The notes under the pieces were generated by a model, which saw nothing but the letters and a program-made list of their open reading frames with translations, made no database searches and was not told the DNA's origin. A DNA stretch of 64,000 bases from Planctomycetota bacterium (lineage in GTDB: Bacteria > Planctomycetota > Phycisphaerae > Phycisphaerales > Phycisphaeraceae): NCBI GenBank assembly GCA_024276075.1, contig JAJRXX010000062.1, forward strand, positions 140,257-204,256. Direction: 5' to 3'. The position numbers and the translations under genes are program-made. This document shows, piece by piece, positions 9,962 to 20,209 of this stretch (positions are counted from its first letter, which is position 1; each line of letters starts with the position of its first letter).

Positions 9962-10432
9962 ATGATTTACTCAAATGCTTGCGCGTACGCGATCCGTGCG
10001 ATTTCTCGTCTCGCTATGCTGCGCCCAGACGGATACGTCTTGCTCGACGAACTGTGCAACGACACGGATCTGCCTCGGCACTTTGTAGCCAAGATACTCC
10101 AAGACCTCGTTCGCAAGGGCCTGCTCGCCAGCGCCAAGGGCCGGGGCGGGGGTTTCGCTTTGTCGCGCAGCGCCGAGCACATCACGCTCTACGATATCGT
10201 GGCGGCAGTAGACGGCGTTGACCAGCTTGACCACTGCGTCGTCGGCATGGACCCCTGTAACGACAAACAACCTTGCCCTGAGCACGACCAATGGAAATCC
10301 TTACGCACACACCTGCGGGAATACCTACAAGAAACCACCCTGGCCAAAATGAGCGCCACCCTTCAACGTAAACTCGATCTGCTTGGCAAGTCACTGCCTA
10401 CACCGAATAGCAAATCCAAAGCCGCTCAGTAA
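9962..10432 (+). CDS. Rrf2 family transcriptional regulator, Fe-S type
   Basis: 156 residues. The N-terminal winged helix (about 1-80) with LPRHFVAKILQDLVRKGLL as recognition region and KGRGGGFALSR as wing is typical of Rrf2 proteins. Three cysteines, C92, C99 and C105, stand where IscR (92, 98, 104) and NsrR bind their Fe-S cluster, so it probably senses Fe-S status, NO or redox. The first spacing is one residue longer than in IscR. Followed by a C-terminal helical tail. No isc/suf operon is adjacent. A cysteine desulfurase lies far away at 43.4 kb. The ATG at 9962 directly follows the putative operator. Confidence 0.92.
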   Translation: MIYSNACAYAIRAISRLAMLRPDGYVLLDELCNDTDLPRHFVAKILQDLVRKGLLASAKGRGGGFALSRSAEHITLYDIVAAVDGVDQLDHCVVGMDPCNDKQPCPEHDQWKSLRTHLREYLQETTLAKMSATLQRKLDLLGKSLPTPNSKSKAAQ

Positions 10433-10511
10433 AGACGAACCACCCTCCCGATGGCGTATCCCTAACAAAGCGGCGCAGCTATCCACCCCATCACCCGCGC
10501 ACACGTCCACG

Positions 10512-11099
10512 CTACCGACCCGCAACGACGGGCTTTTCCATTTTGTAAACATCCCGGGTGATTACCTCGAGAGGTGCACTGCGTCGTTTGTCGCCACTCG
10601 TATCAAGCCCAAAGTGCGACACCCGAGTGTAGGAATTTTTAGCCCGACTCATCTCAGGCCACGGGTAATGCTCAGCCAAACATGTAATGATTTGGCTTTC
10701 CGGTGCGACCAGTAGAAAAACCGGCTGTCGAGCGATGCGCCAAGCAAATGCTGCCCCACGAGGCAGTCGGCCCGCCGTCGTCGCCACAAGCAACCGCCCG
10801 TCTTCACACCGCAAAGGCACGAGCTGAAACTGCCACGCCTGCCGCCTGCTGAACGTACCCAGCACGCTACGGTCTACACTTTCTCGGCGTAGATCGACCC
10901 GCGTACCGTAGCTCAGGTACTGCTCGACCCAAGCCTGCTCGACCGCCTCATGGCTCACGCCGTACAGGTGCTCGGCCAATTCACCGAATGGTCTTGGATG
11001 ATGCTCTTGGTGCTCTAGGATGAATGCGACTTGTTCATCCGATAACTCTTTTCGATCCTTGAGGATTGTTCCGATCCGCGCATGATTTTGCCCTGACAT
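10512..11099 (-). CDS. Small MshEN/GspE N-terminal-like protein
   Basis: 195 residues, soluble. The first 65 residues (IGTILKDRKELSDEQVAFIL ... PFGELAEHLYGVSHEAVEQAW) have the two-repeat look of the MshEN domain found at the N-terminus of type II secretion and type IV pilus ATPases, some of which bind cyclic di-GMP. The rest, with LVPLRCEDGRLLVATT, also looks like the start of a GspE, but the Walker A/B ATPase domain is absent and the C-terminal 50 residues are unrelated and basic. It may be a stand-alone regulatory or adaptor protein. Function not known. It is convergent with the Rrf2 gene. Confidence 0.6.
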   Translation of the reverse strand: MSGQNHARIGTILKDRKELSDEQVAFILEHQEHHPRPFGELAEHLYGVSHEAVEQAWVEQYLSYGTRVDLRRESVDRSVLGTFSRRQAWQFQLVPLRCEDGRLLVATTAGRLPRGAAFAWRIARQPVFLLVAPESQIITCLAEHYPWPEMSRAKNSYTRVSHFGLDTSGDKRRSAPLEVITRDVYKMEKPVVAGR

Positions 11100-11463
11100 T
11101 ATATGGACCTTCTTTCACGGTTCGGGACAGCATGCGGGACTTATCGTCCAACTCCAAGAGCGGCTTTAGCACAATCAGAAAAAATTTAAAAAAACCATTC
11201 ACACTGTAAGGTTTACCCCAATAAGACTGCCTGAAATTGATACGCCGCACACACCTGGATCGTGTGTACACTTGCTTTCCACATCAAACGCGTCGCTTGA
11301 CAAGTACACCAATTCACCAGAAACTGTTCGAAGCATTTAGTTCATATGACTTCATGTCTATGATTTGTGGGAATAACGCGTTTCTGCGGTGGAGTGAGCA
11401 AACAAATTTAGTATCAGGAAGGGTGGAGATCGTCACATGATTTCATTTCAGTGAACACATTAA

Positions 11464-11624
11464 ACGCCACAGCAGTATGACTAAAGCTGTGCGTCACTCA
11501 AAATATAGTTTGAGTTAATAAAAAATGACCCCAAGACGGTTGTACGTCTTGAGGTCACTAGGAGGTCGGTAAGTTCCGACCCACGCCCGCGTCGTCACGG
11601 GACAGCAGCGACGCGGGTTTTTTT
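11464..11624 (+). ncRNA. Candidate structured non-coding RNA (five hairpins plus terminator)
   Basis: Five adjacent hairpins on the plus strand: ACG(c)CACAGC/GCTGTGCGT (11464-11494); ACTCAAA/TTTGAGT (11496-11515); TGACC.CAAGACG/CGTCTTG.GGTCA (11526-11557); GGTCGG/CCGACC (11564-11581); and CCCGCGTCG/CGACGCGGG followed by seven T (11586-11624). The last is a textbook Rho-independent terminator. No plus-strand gene follows until 14946, so this is not a riboswitch leader. It is convergent with serA. I could not match it to tmRNA, RNase P, SRP or 6S RNA. The 5' end and promoter are not defined. Confidence 0.5.
11586..11624 (+). terminator. Rho-independent terminator
   Basis: A 9-bp G+C-rich stem (CCCGCGTCG at 11586-11594, CGACGCGGG at 11609-11617) with a 14-nt loop, followed directly by TTTTTTT (11618-11624). 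It closes the hairpin array at 11464. Since the nearest upstream plus-strand coding gene ends at 10432, it most likely terminates a non-coding transcript. Confidence 0.85.
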
Positions 11625-11833
11625 ATCGGCATAATCGAGCACAACATAAGAAATTACTTCTACAGGTACCGCAAACACAATGGTTTACAAGACCGAAGCG
11701 ACGACATCTAGACCAGGTTATCCTGGAATATAAGATTCTGTTTTAAAACAGCTTACACGCACATGCGCGTGCATATGCACCTGTCATATTCCCCCCTGAT
11801 TGGCCCATCGCCCCGATTGCGAAAAATGTAACG

Positions 11834-13453
11834 CTAATCTTCGTGTGAGCCGTTTTCTTGTGGCAAGTTCACCGTGATGACCTTCAACATTCCCGGCCGA
11901 TGACGCAGCCTATTGAGCAACGACTCGGGCACCGGCGCATCGACCTTGAGCACCATCAGCGCGGTGTCGTCGCGTCGGCTAATCGCCATGTCGGCGATAT
12001 TTACCTGCGCTTCGCCTATCTCCGTACCCACCAAACCAACCATCCCGGGCATGTCCTGATTCAGGATCAGCAGCATCGCGCCTGCGGGGACTATATCCAT
12101 GTGATAACCGTCGATCTCAACCACACGCGGGCGCATGTCGTGGTACACACGTCCTACAATCCGGTGTGGCTGATCACCGCCTCGCACCTCGATCGCCAAC
12201 TGTGGGCCTTCGAGCTTGCCCTCTTCGCTCGTGACGATGCGCAGCTTAATGCCTCGCTGTTCCGCTACGTGCTTGACGTTGACGATATTCAAAGGCACAT
12301 CCATGTGGCTACCCAACACCCCGACTAATCCGACACGCTCAATCATGCTCGCCGAGGACGCCAGCGCCTCGCCGCTGAGTTCAAACGTCACCTGTGCCAC
12401 ACCGGCTGTGATCATCGGGCTCATGAGGCACGCCATGCGTCGTGTCAATTGGACAAACCGCTCTTGGATGGGGTCGAGGTCCACGCGCAGGCCACCGGCG
12501 TTAACCGCGCCTTGGATACCCTCGCCACGCAGATATGTCAGCAGCGAAGCGGCGGCATCAACACTCACAGCACGCTGAGCCTCGACGGTGCTGGCGCCGA
12601 GGTGCGGGGTGACCAAGACACGCGGGTGGCTACGCAATGGGCTGTCAGCCTCCAACGGCTCAGTCTCGAATACGTCCAGTGCCGCGCCACCGCAGCGGCC
12701 CGTCTCCAGCGCCACCATCAATGCTTTCTCGTCGATGACCCCGCCACGCGAGGCGTTTACCACCATCACACCCTTGCGGCACAGCTCAAATGTTTGTCCG
12801 TTGAGCATGCCCCGGGTCTGATCGTTTAGCGGGACGTGAAACGTCAAGATATCCGCGTGGGGCAGCAGGTCCTCAGCTTTTTTGAACATCTTGACCCTGC
12901 CGTCCATCGCGGTGGCCGCGTTGAAAAACGGGTCATACGCGACGACCCCCATGCCAAACGCCAACGCGCGCTCGGCGACAGCCTGACCAATGCGCCCAAA
13001 GCCGATCACTCCGAGCGTCTTGCCAGCGAGTTGGGTACCTTGAAATTTTTGACGATCCCAGCCGCCCTGTGCCATCGTCTTGTACGCAGCACCGATATTC
13101 CTCGCCAGCGCCATCATCAGGGTAAACGCGTGCTCGGCTGTGGTGATCGTGCTGGCCTCCGCGGAGTTCATGACCAGGATGCCCTTGGCGGTCGCCGCTG
13201 TCAGGTCGATGTTGTCCACGCCCACACCGGCACGTGCGATCGCTTTGAGTCGACCAGGATTGGCCAAGACCTTGGCGGTCACCTGCGCACCGCTGCGCAC
13301 GATCAACCCGTCGTACTGGCCCACAATCCCACTCAATTCGTCCTCGGTCAGGCCGGGCTTGCTCTCTAGTTCCGCGTCGGGCTGGGAACGCACGTAATCC
13401 AAGCCCTCTTGAGCGAGCTTGTCCGCAGCGAGAATCTTGAACTTGTCACCCAC
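11834..13453 (-). CDS. serA: D-3-phosphoglycerate dehydrogenase (long, ACT-containing)
   Basis: First enzyme of serine biosynthesis, oxidising 3-phosphoglycerate with NAD. 539 residues is the long type: split substrate domain, NAD-binding domain with GKTLGVIGFGRIGQAVAERA (about 145-165), catalytic Arg in NASRGGVIDEKAL and catalytic His in VTPHLGASTVEAQ (about residue 284), then the intervening allosteric substrate-binding domain (about 315-455) and a C-terminal ACT domain (MLLILNQDMPGMVGLVGTEI), which in other bacteria binds serine. Feedback inhibition by serine is therefore likely. The gene lies 35 bp downstream of hemL on the minus strand and may be co-transcribed. Confidence 0.97.
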   Translation of the reverse strand: MGDKFKILAADKLAQEGLDYVRSQPDAELESKPGLTEDELSGIVGQYDGLIVRSGAQVTAKVLANPGRLKAIARAGVGVDNIDLTAATAKGILVMNSAEASTITTAEHAFTLMMALARNIGAAYKTMAQGGWDRQKFQGTQLAGKTLGVIGFGRIGQAVAERALAFGMGVVAYDPFFNAATAMDGRVKMFKKAEDLLPHADILTFHVPLNDQTRGMLNGQTFELCRKGVMVVNASRGGVIDEKALMVALETGRCGGAALDVFETEPLEADSPLRSHPRVLVTPHLGASTVEAQRAVSVDAAASLLTYLRGEGIQGAVNAGGLRVDLDPIQERFVQLTRRMACLMSPMITAGVAQVTFELSGEALASSASMIERVGLVGVLGSHMDVPLNIVNVKHVAEQRGIKLRIVTSEEGKLEGPQLAIEVRGGDQPHRIVGRVYHDMRPRVVEIDGYHMDIVPAGAMLLILNQDMPGMVGLVGTEIGEAQVNIADMAISRRDDTALMVLKVDAPVPESLLNRLRHRPGMLKVITVNLPQENGSHED

Positions 13454-13488
13454 GGTTATTTTGCACTCCTATTGATCTAACTATTTGA

Positions 13489-14805
13489 TTAATGGCCGGC
13501 CAAAACTTCAAAAGCCTGGCTCGCAGCTTCTATGGTCTGGTCGATACAACCCGGGTCGTGGGCTGTGCTAACGAACCACGTCTCGTACTGGCTGGGCGGG
13601 ATGACAACACCCCGATCCAGCAGACCTCTAAAGAAAGCCCCAAACGCCCCGGTATCGCACCGCAACGCCTGCTCGTAATTCTCGACCGGCGCGTCCGTGA
13701 AGAAGCAACACACCATCGACCCCACATGCGAGCACCGCACCGGCACCCCCGCCGCGATCGCGCCGGCCTCGAGACCGCCTACCAACGCCGCTCCCGCCTG
13801 CTCGAGCACGTCGTAGACACCCGGCTCTTGCAGCGCTTCGAGCGTGGCGATCCCCGCCGCCATCGCCAATGGATTCCCGCTCAGTGTGCCCGCCTGATAC
13901 ACAGGCCCCTGAGGCGAAACTTGTTGCATCAAATCCGCCCGCCCACCGTATGCCGCACACGGCAGCCCCCCGCCGATGACCTTACCCAGGCACGTCAGGT
14001 CCGGCTTGACCCCGTACAACAACTGCGCACCGCCATACGCCACGCGGAAACCGGTCATCACCTCGTCGAAAATCAAGACCGCCCCGTGTTCATCGCACAG
14101 TTGTCGTAACTCCTGGAGGAACCCCTCCCGCGGCAAGACGCAGCCCATGTTCCCAGCAATCGGCTCGACAATCACCGCAGCGACGGCATCGGCGTGTTGG
14201 GCAAACAACGCCCCAACGGCTTGTTCGTCGTTGTACGGCGCCAGCAGTGTGTGCTGCGTCACCGACGACGGCACGCCCGGGGAACTGGGCACACCCAAGG
14301 TCGTGGCGCCGCTGCCAGCCTCGACGAGCAAGCCGTCGCTGTGGCCGTGGTAGCAACCGGTGAACTTGATCACCTTGTCACGCCTTGTAGCCGCCCGTGC
14401 GAGCCGAATGGCACTCATCGTCGCTTCCGTGCCGCTGTTGACGAACCGCACGCGTTCGATCGACGCGACAGCTTCGATGATCATCCCCGCCAGAGTCGAT
14501 TCCGCTTTGGTGGGCATGCCGAAGCTGATACCCTTCGACGCCGCCTTGTTCACCGCCGCCAGCACCCGGTCGTCGGTATGGCCCAAGATCAGCGGGCCGT
14601 ACCCGCAGACGTAGTCGATATATGGGTTCCCGTCCACGTCAGTGACGCGGGCACCGCTACCCTTCCGCACCACGATCGGGTCGCGTCCGACGGCCTTATA
14701 GGCACGCACGGGGGAGTTGACCCCGCCGGGCATTAGCTGCTGCGCCTGCTCGAAAACGAGGTGTGAACGGGCGTAACGATCTTGGGCTGTATCGAGCGTT
14801 TTCAT
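13489..14805 (-). CDS. hemL: Glutamate-1-semialdehyde 2,1-aminomutase
   Basis: PLP enzyme forming 5-aminolevulinate from glutamate 1-semialdehyde in the C5 route to tetrapyrroles. 438 residues with PGGVNSPVRA near the N-terminus, the NSGTEATMSAIRLARA cofactor segment (123-138), CYHGHSDGLL, FDEVMTGFR and the PLP lysine K275 in CLGKVIGGGLP. Length and motifs are normal. The start has MKTLDTAQDRYARS, typical of HemL N-termini. The gene precedes serA on the minus strand. Confidence 0.96.
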   Translation of the reverse strand: MKTLDTAQDRYARSHLVFEQAQQLMPGGVNSPVRAYKAVGRDPIVVRKGSGARVTDVDGNPYIDYVCGYGPLILGHTDDRVLAAVNKAASKGISFGMPTKAESTLAGMIIEAVASIERVRFVNSGTEATMSAIRLARAATRRDKVIKFTGCYHGHSDGLLVEAGSGATTLGVPSSPGVPSSVTQHTLLAPYNDEQAVGALFAQHADAVAAVIVEPIAGNMGCVLPREGFLQELRQLCDEHGAVLIFDEVMTGFRVAYGGAQLLYGVKPDLTCLGKVIGGGLPCAAYGGRADLMQQVSPQGPVYQAGTLSGNPLAMAAGIATLEALQEPGVYDVLEQAGAALVGGLEAGAIAAGVPVRCSHVGSMVCCFFTDAPVENYEQALRCDTGAFGAFFRGLLDRGVVIPPSQYETWFVSTAHDPGCIDQTIEAASQAFEVLAGH

Positions 14806-14897
14806 GAATTCGCCAGTGTATCACGAGGCCGCGGAGCCCGCCTGTTGCCATCCGCGTTGGGCTTCGGTAGAATCTGCTACGAATTTCGGGCACCGAA

Positions 14898-14927
14898 TTA
14901 ACTGTTTTAAATTAACTATTTTATAAG
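14898..14927 (+). promoter_or_regulatory. rpsO promoter region with direct repeat
   Basis: An AT-rich stretch 20-50 bp before the rpsO start. TTAACT (14898) followed after 17 bp by TTATAA or after 18 bp by TATAAG fits a sigma-70 type promoter. A 12-bp direct repeat TTAACTRTTTTA occurs at 14898-14909 and 14912-14923. Confidence 0.5.
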
Positions 14928-14945
14928 ATAGTACGGCTTCACAAG

Positions 14946-15215
14946 ATGGCACTGATCGCAGAACAAAAAACACAACTGATTACCGAGTACCGCTGCGACG
15001 ATTCGGACACCGGCTCGCCACAGGTCCAGATCGCTCTGCTGACCAAGCGGATATCTGGGCTCACCGACCACCTACGCACCCACAAGCACGACCATGCCTC
15101 GAGGCGAGGTCTGCTGATGATGGTTAGCAAGCGCAACCGCCTGCTGAGCTATCTGTCCCGGAAAGACCGTCCGGGGTACCAGACGCTCATTGGACGGTTG
15201 GGACTCAGAAAGTAA
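14946..15215 (+). CDS. rpsO: 30S ribosomal protein S15
   Basis: 89 residues, the exact family length. S15 binds the central domain of 16S rRNA early in 30S assembly. Conserved features are [34 protein letters not shown] with the rRNA-binding His/Asp/Ser, and [24 protein letters not shown]. It is followed after 236 bp by pnp, the classic rpsO-pnp pair, with a long hairpin in between. A sigma-70-like promoter is visible upstream. Confidence 0.98.
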   Translation: MALIAEQKTQLITEYRCDDSDTGSPQVQIALLTKRISGLTDHLRTHKHDHASRRGLLMMVSKRNRLLSYLSRKDRPGYQTLIGRLGLRK

Positions 15216-15263
15216 ACGTCAAGCCCTTCTGCTCGCGATCTCTTGATCGTTAAGGGAGAAAGT

Positions 15264-15331
15264 GCAGACGGCAGTGGGCTCAACGCATACCGCCCGGCGC
15301 GGTCCTGTGCGTTCAGCCTTCTGTCATCTGC
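15264..15331 (+). promoter_or_regulatory. Long imperfect hairpin between rpsO and pnp
   Basis: A 68-nt segment folds on itself from end to end: GCAGA-GGCAG/CTGTC-TCTGC, then GGGCT/AGCC, AACGCA/TGCGTT and ACCGC/GCGGT around a 5-nt loop, interrupted by four or five single mismatches and supported by G-U wobbles. No T-tract follows (cttttctcg), so it is not a plain terminator. In E. coli the same place carries a long stem cleaved by RNase III, through which PNPase controls its own mRNA. An analogous role is inferred here from position and shape. Confidence 0.65.
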
Positions 15332-15451
15332 TTTTCTCGCAGAATGGGCCTAATCCATAACGGCTCGGCTCTCACGCCGACCACGACCCTGGCCCTAAGC
15401 TCGTAATAACCACGACTTCTTAAAACGGGCTAAACAAAGAGGAATTGCAGC

Positions 15452-17599
<2,148 letters not shown>

Positions 17600-17658
17600 G
17601 CGATTGATCAGGCCAGCACTCGTAACGCGCAAGCGTCGTCGGGTATCCTGTTAGATTA

Positions 17659-18558
17659 ATGAGCCTGTACTGGTTTTTTATTGGTTTGGGCACGGGTGTC
17701 TTGTTAGCTGTCCCGGTGGCGCTGGTCGCAATCATCCGCGCCACGCAACGCACGCGGGCACTGGAGCGTCGCGCCCGGGCGTCGGGGCGATTGGCGGAAT
17801 TGGGTACGCTCACCGGCGGGCTGGCGCACGAGATCAAGAACCCGCTCTCGACCATCGGGCTCAACATCGGCCTGCTCCAAGAGGACCTGCGGGCAATCGG
17901 TCAGCAGACACAACCGCAGCCGGACGTGCACGAACAGGTCGGCAGGACGATACGGCGATTTGACTCACTGTCTCGCGAGACCGATCGTCTCCGCGACATC
18001 CTCGAAGACTTCCTGCGATTTGCCGGCCGGGTCAAGCTCCACCGCGTCGAGACCGACGCCAATACACTTGTGGACGAGCTTGTCGATTTCTTCAGCCCCG
18101 AAGCCCAAGCCAGCGGCATCCGCATCCGTACCCAGACCCTGGCTCACCCCGCCACGATCTGGGCCGACACCAACCTGCTCAAACAGGCGCTGCTGAACAT
18201 CCTGATCAACGCCGCGCAGGCTATGACCGACGCCCACCAATCGGGCCGACCCCACGGGGGTTGCAATGAGTTGTTTATCCGCACCGAACGCTCACGCGCT
18301 CACGGCCAAGACGAGATCAACATCCACATCACCGACACCGGACCCGGGATCGCCCCGGACAGGCTCGAAAAAATATTCCACCCGTACTTCTCGTCCAAGA
18401 AAGGCGGCACCGGCTTGGGCCTGCCCACCGCACGCAGGCTCGTCGAGGAGCACGGTGGCAGCCTGACCGTGCATTCGGAGCCGGGCCGCGGCACCGACTT
18501 CGTCGTCGCATTGCCCACCGAAAAACCAACCGATGCCGACCCCGATTCGGATACGTGA
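17659..18558 (+). CDS. Small sensor histidine kinase
   Basis: 299 residues. One N-terminal transmembrane helix (about 5-27), no periplasmic sensor domain, then a coiled linker, HisKA box GLAHEIKNPLS with phospho-accepting His57, N box NILINAAQAM, G1 DTGPGIAPD and G2 GGTGLGLPTARRL. The HEIKNPL sequence and compact form resemble NtrB/ZraS-type kinases, which pair with sigma-54 response regulators. No response regulator is next to it, so the partner is unknown. It follows pnp by 59 bp and could be co-transcribed. Confidence 0.93.
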   Translation: MSLYWFFIGLGTGVLLAVPVALVAIIRATQRTRALERRARASGRLAELGTLTGGLAHEIKNPLSTIGLNIGLLQEDLRAIGQQTQPQPDVHEQVGRTIRRFDSLSRETDRLRDILEDFLRFAGRVKLHRVETDANTLVDELVDFFSPEAQASGIRIRTQTLAHPATIWADTNLLKQALLNILINAAQAMTDAHQSGRPHGGCNELFIRTERSRAHGQDEINIHITDTGPGIAPDRLEKIFHPYFSSKKGGTGLGLPTARRLVEEHGGSLTVHSEPGRGTDFVVALPTEKPTDADPDSDT

Positions 18559-18578
18559 CCCACGCCGCTTTTAAACTA

Positions 18579-18706
18579 TTAGAGCACTTGGCGTAATTAA
18601 TCTCCATTGACCGGGTGGCACGGCTTGCTTGCAAGCCGTGAAATACAGATGTTTGTTACACCTGCGGTCCAATCAAGATGGCGAATATTGACGCCAGTTG
18701 CTCTAA
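18579..18706. mobile_element. MITE-like element, TTAGAGCA family, copy i
   Basis: 128 bp bounded by imperfect terminal inverted repeats TTAGAGCACTTGGCGT and GACGCCAGTTGCTCTAA. The interior carries a hairpin GGCACGGCTTGCTTGCAAGCCGTG that belongs to the REP family also seen at 34190 and 36140. The right end matches copy ii (40766-40872) over 27 bp with few changes, while the central hairpin differs. The terminal TAG is the stop codon of the MBL gene on the minus strand (18703-18705). Confidence 0.75.
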
Positions 18707-19416
18707 CCCTGTACAAACGGGTTGTGTAGCCGCTCCTGGCCGATCGTCGTGGACGGCCCGTGCCCGCAGTGCACGCGCGTCTCGTCGGGCAACGTGTATA
18801 GCTGTGTGCGGATACTGTTGAATAGCGTCGCCTGATCCGAGGTGGGGAAGTCGCACCTGCCGATGCTGCCCGAAAACAGGGCGTCGCCAACGAGCACCAA
18901 ATTGGCGTCGGCTTGATACAGCGATATCCCTCCCGGGCTGTGGCCGGGCATGTGACGCACCTCAAATACACAACCGTCCAACGCCAACTTCTGACCATGC
19001 GTGAGCGTGGCCGTCGCCTCCGGAGCAATGACCGCTTCGGGTAGCACAATCGAAAGGTTCAACGCCGCGTCCGTCAGAAACTCCCGCTCTGCTTCGTGAA
19101 CGACAATCGGCACCCTCGGCCAAACCGATCGCACCGCGTGCAGGCCCGCGATGTGGTCCACGTGCGCGTGTGTCAGGATCACCTGTTCGAGCTGCAGCCC
19201 GCGCGATTGGACGAACTCGATCATCGGCTCGGGCGCATATCCGGCATCGATAATCCAGCAGCGCCCGCCGGCATATTCCCCACGCTCTGATTCGGATTCG
19301 CCAGCGTCGTCCTCGCGATCCGCACCCGTAGCCAAAATAGGGTCCACGTACACGACGTAGCAATTGGTTTGCCATTCGCCCAGTGTGTATCGCCTGACGT
19401 GAAGCCGATTGACCAT
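18703..19416 (-). CDS. MBL-fold metallo-hydrolase (glyoxalase II-like)
   Basis: 237 residues. Metal motif THAHVDH at 82-88 (the usual form is HxHxDH), a later His in MPGHSPGGI, Asp in LVGDALFSGSIGRCDFP and a last His in HCGHGPST complete a binuclear metal site. The layout is that of small glyoxalase II-like thioesterases or persulfide dioxygenase relatives. The substrate cannot be assigned. An acidic insertion (about 31-50, DREDDAGESESERGE) between the first strands is unusual. It follows rsmG by 16 bp on the same strand. Its last codon and stop merge into a MITE-like repeat. Confidence 0.88.
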   Translation of the reverse strand: MVNRLHVRRYTLGEWQTNCYVVYVDPILATGADREDDAGESESERGEYAGGRCWIIDAGYAPEPMIEFVQSRGLQLEQVILTHAHVDHIAGLHAVRSVWPRVPIVVHEAEREFLTDAALNLSIVLPEAVIAPEATATLTHGQKLALDGCVFEVRHMPGHSPGGISLYQADANLVLVGDALFSGSIGRCDFPTSDQATLFNSIRTQLYTLPDETRVHCGHGPSTTIGQERLHNPFVQG

Positions 19417-19432
19417 TTTCTTAGCACCTATT

Positions 19433-20209
19433 TCAAAGCGGCGACTGCTGGGGTATCCCCAGCCCCCGCGGATACGCCTTCGGGGTCACACGGTCTTTTT
19501 CCACGCTGACGATCACCGCGTCCTGCTCGTCGGCCGACAGGTACGCGTCCATCACCTGTACCTGCCCCGCACCCAGCAGCGTCATCGCGTCGCCCGCTTC
19601 GTCTAGTTCTTGCTCGACCGTAGAGCCCTTGATCGTCATCACCCGTCCGCCGACGCGCACCAGGGGCAGCGTGTATTCCAAAATACGCCTCATCGGCCCC
19701 ACGCCTCGGCACACCGCAACATCGTAACGCTGGCGGTGCTGACCGTCCTGACCCACCGTCTCGGCCCGCTGATGGACCACCCGCACCGTGCTAAGACCCA
19801 ATTGGGTTGCGCAATGTTTGAGAAATTTCGCCTTCTTACCACGCGCTTCGAGCAGCGTGACGCGCAGACTCGGCACCGCGATCGCAATGGGGATGCCCGG
19901 CACGCCGCCGCCCGATCCGACGTCGATCAGCGATCCACCCGCGGGCAGTTGCGCCAGTTCAGGTACCAGTGTCAGGCTGTCGAGGATCAACCGCCGCCAC
20001 GCCTGGGCCCGGTCACGCACAGCGGTCAGGTTAAATTTCTGATTCTCAGTGAGCAGAAGGTCGAGGTACGCCCCGAGACGAGAGACCAATTCGTCGTCGC
20101 AGGTGAGCCCTAGTGATTGTAAACCTTGGCCCACAAACTCGGGCACGCTTTGTTCATCCATGACATACTCATTTAATCGTACGGTACTTTGGCTGTCTTC
20201 TCGGCTCAC
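19433..20209 (-). CDS. rsmG: 16S rRNA (guanine(527)-N7)-methyltransferase
   Basis: SAM-dependent methyltransferase modifying G527 in the 530 loop. 258 residues with FNLTAVRD, LILDSLTL and the SAM-binding IDVGSGGGVPGIPIAI followed by LLEARGKKAKFL, all characteristic of RsmG/GidB. The chosen start is a GTG at 20209 that overlaps the rodA stop in the sequence GTGA, implying translational coupling. An ATG at 20161 (MDEQSVPEF) is a possible alternative without a clear Shine-Dalgarno sequence. Confidence 0.93.
   Translation of the reverse strand: MSREDSQSTVRLNEYVMDEQSVPEFVGQGLQSLGLTCDDELVSRLGAYLDLLLTENQKFNLTAVRDRAQAWRRLILDSLTLVPELAQLPAGGSLIDVGSGGGVPGIPIAIAVPSLRVTLLEARGKKAKFLKHCATQLGLSTVRVVHQRAETVGQDGQHRQRYDVAVCRGVGPMRRILEYTLPLVRVGGRVMTIKGSTVEQELDEAGDAMTLLGAGQVQVMDAYLSADEQDAVIVSVEKDRVTPKAYPRGLGIPQQSPL

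Larger units (their letters stand above)
11100..11833. other. 734-bp intergenic region holding a hairpin array
   Basis: No credible protein gene. The first 360 bp is AT-richer than the surroundings with no feature I can name, and a 67-codon frame at 11237-11440 has no support. The next 160 bp is the hairpin array described separately. The rest to the serA stop (11834) is featureless apart from a short acacgcacatgcgcgtgcat alternation at 11755-11774. Confidence 0.6.

Noticed and set aside
11237..11440. 67-codon frame in the long gap before serA
   Set aside because: No Shine-Dalgarno sequence, biased composition, no resemblance to any family. It ends where the hairpin array begins.
11464..11624. 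tmRNA, RNase P, SRP or 6S RNA
   Set aside because: No CCA-ending tRNA-like part, no SRP GGAAGC loop, no RNase P core sequences, and no single long bulged 6S-type hairpin. Left unassigned.
13492..14109. 205-codon frame antisense to hemL
   Set aside because: Arg/His/Pro-rich shadow produced by the codon usage of hemL. The sense frame is a certain gene.
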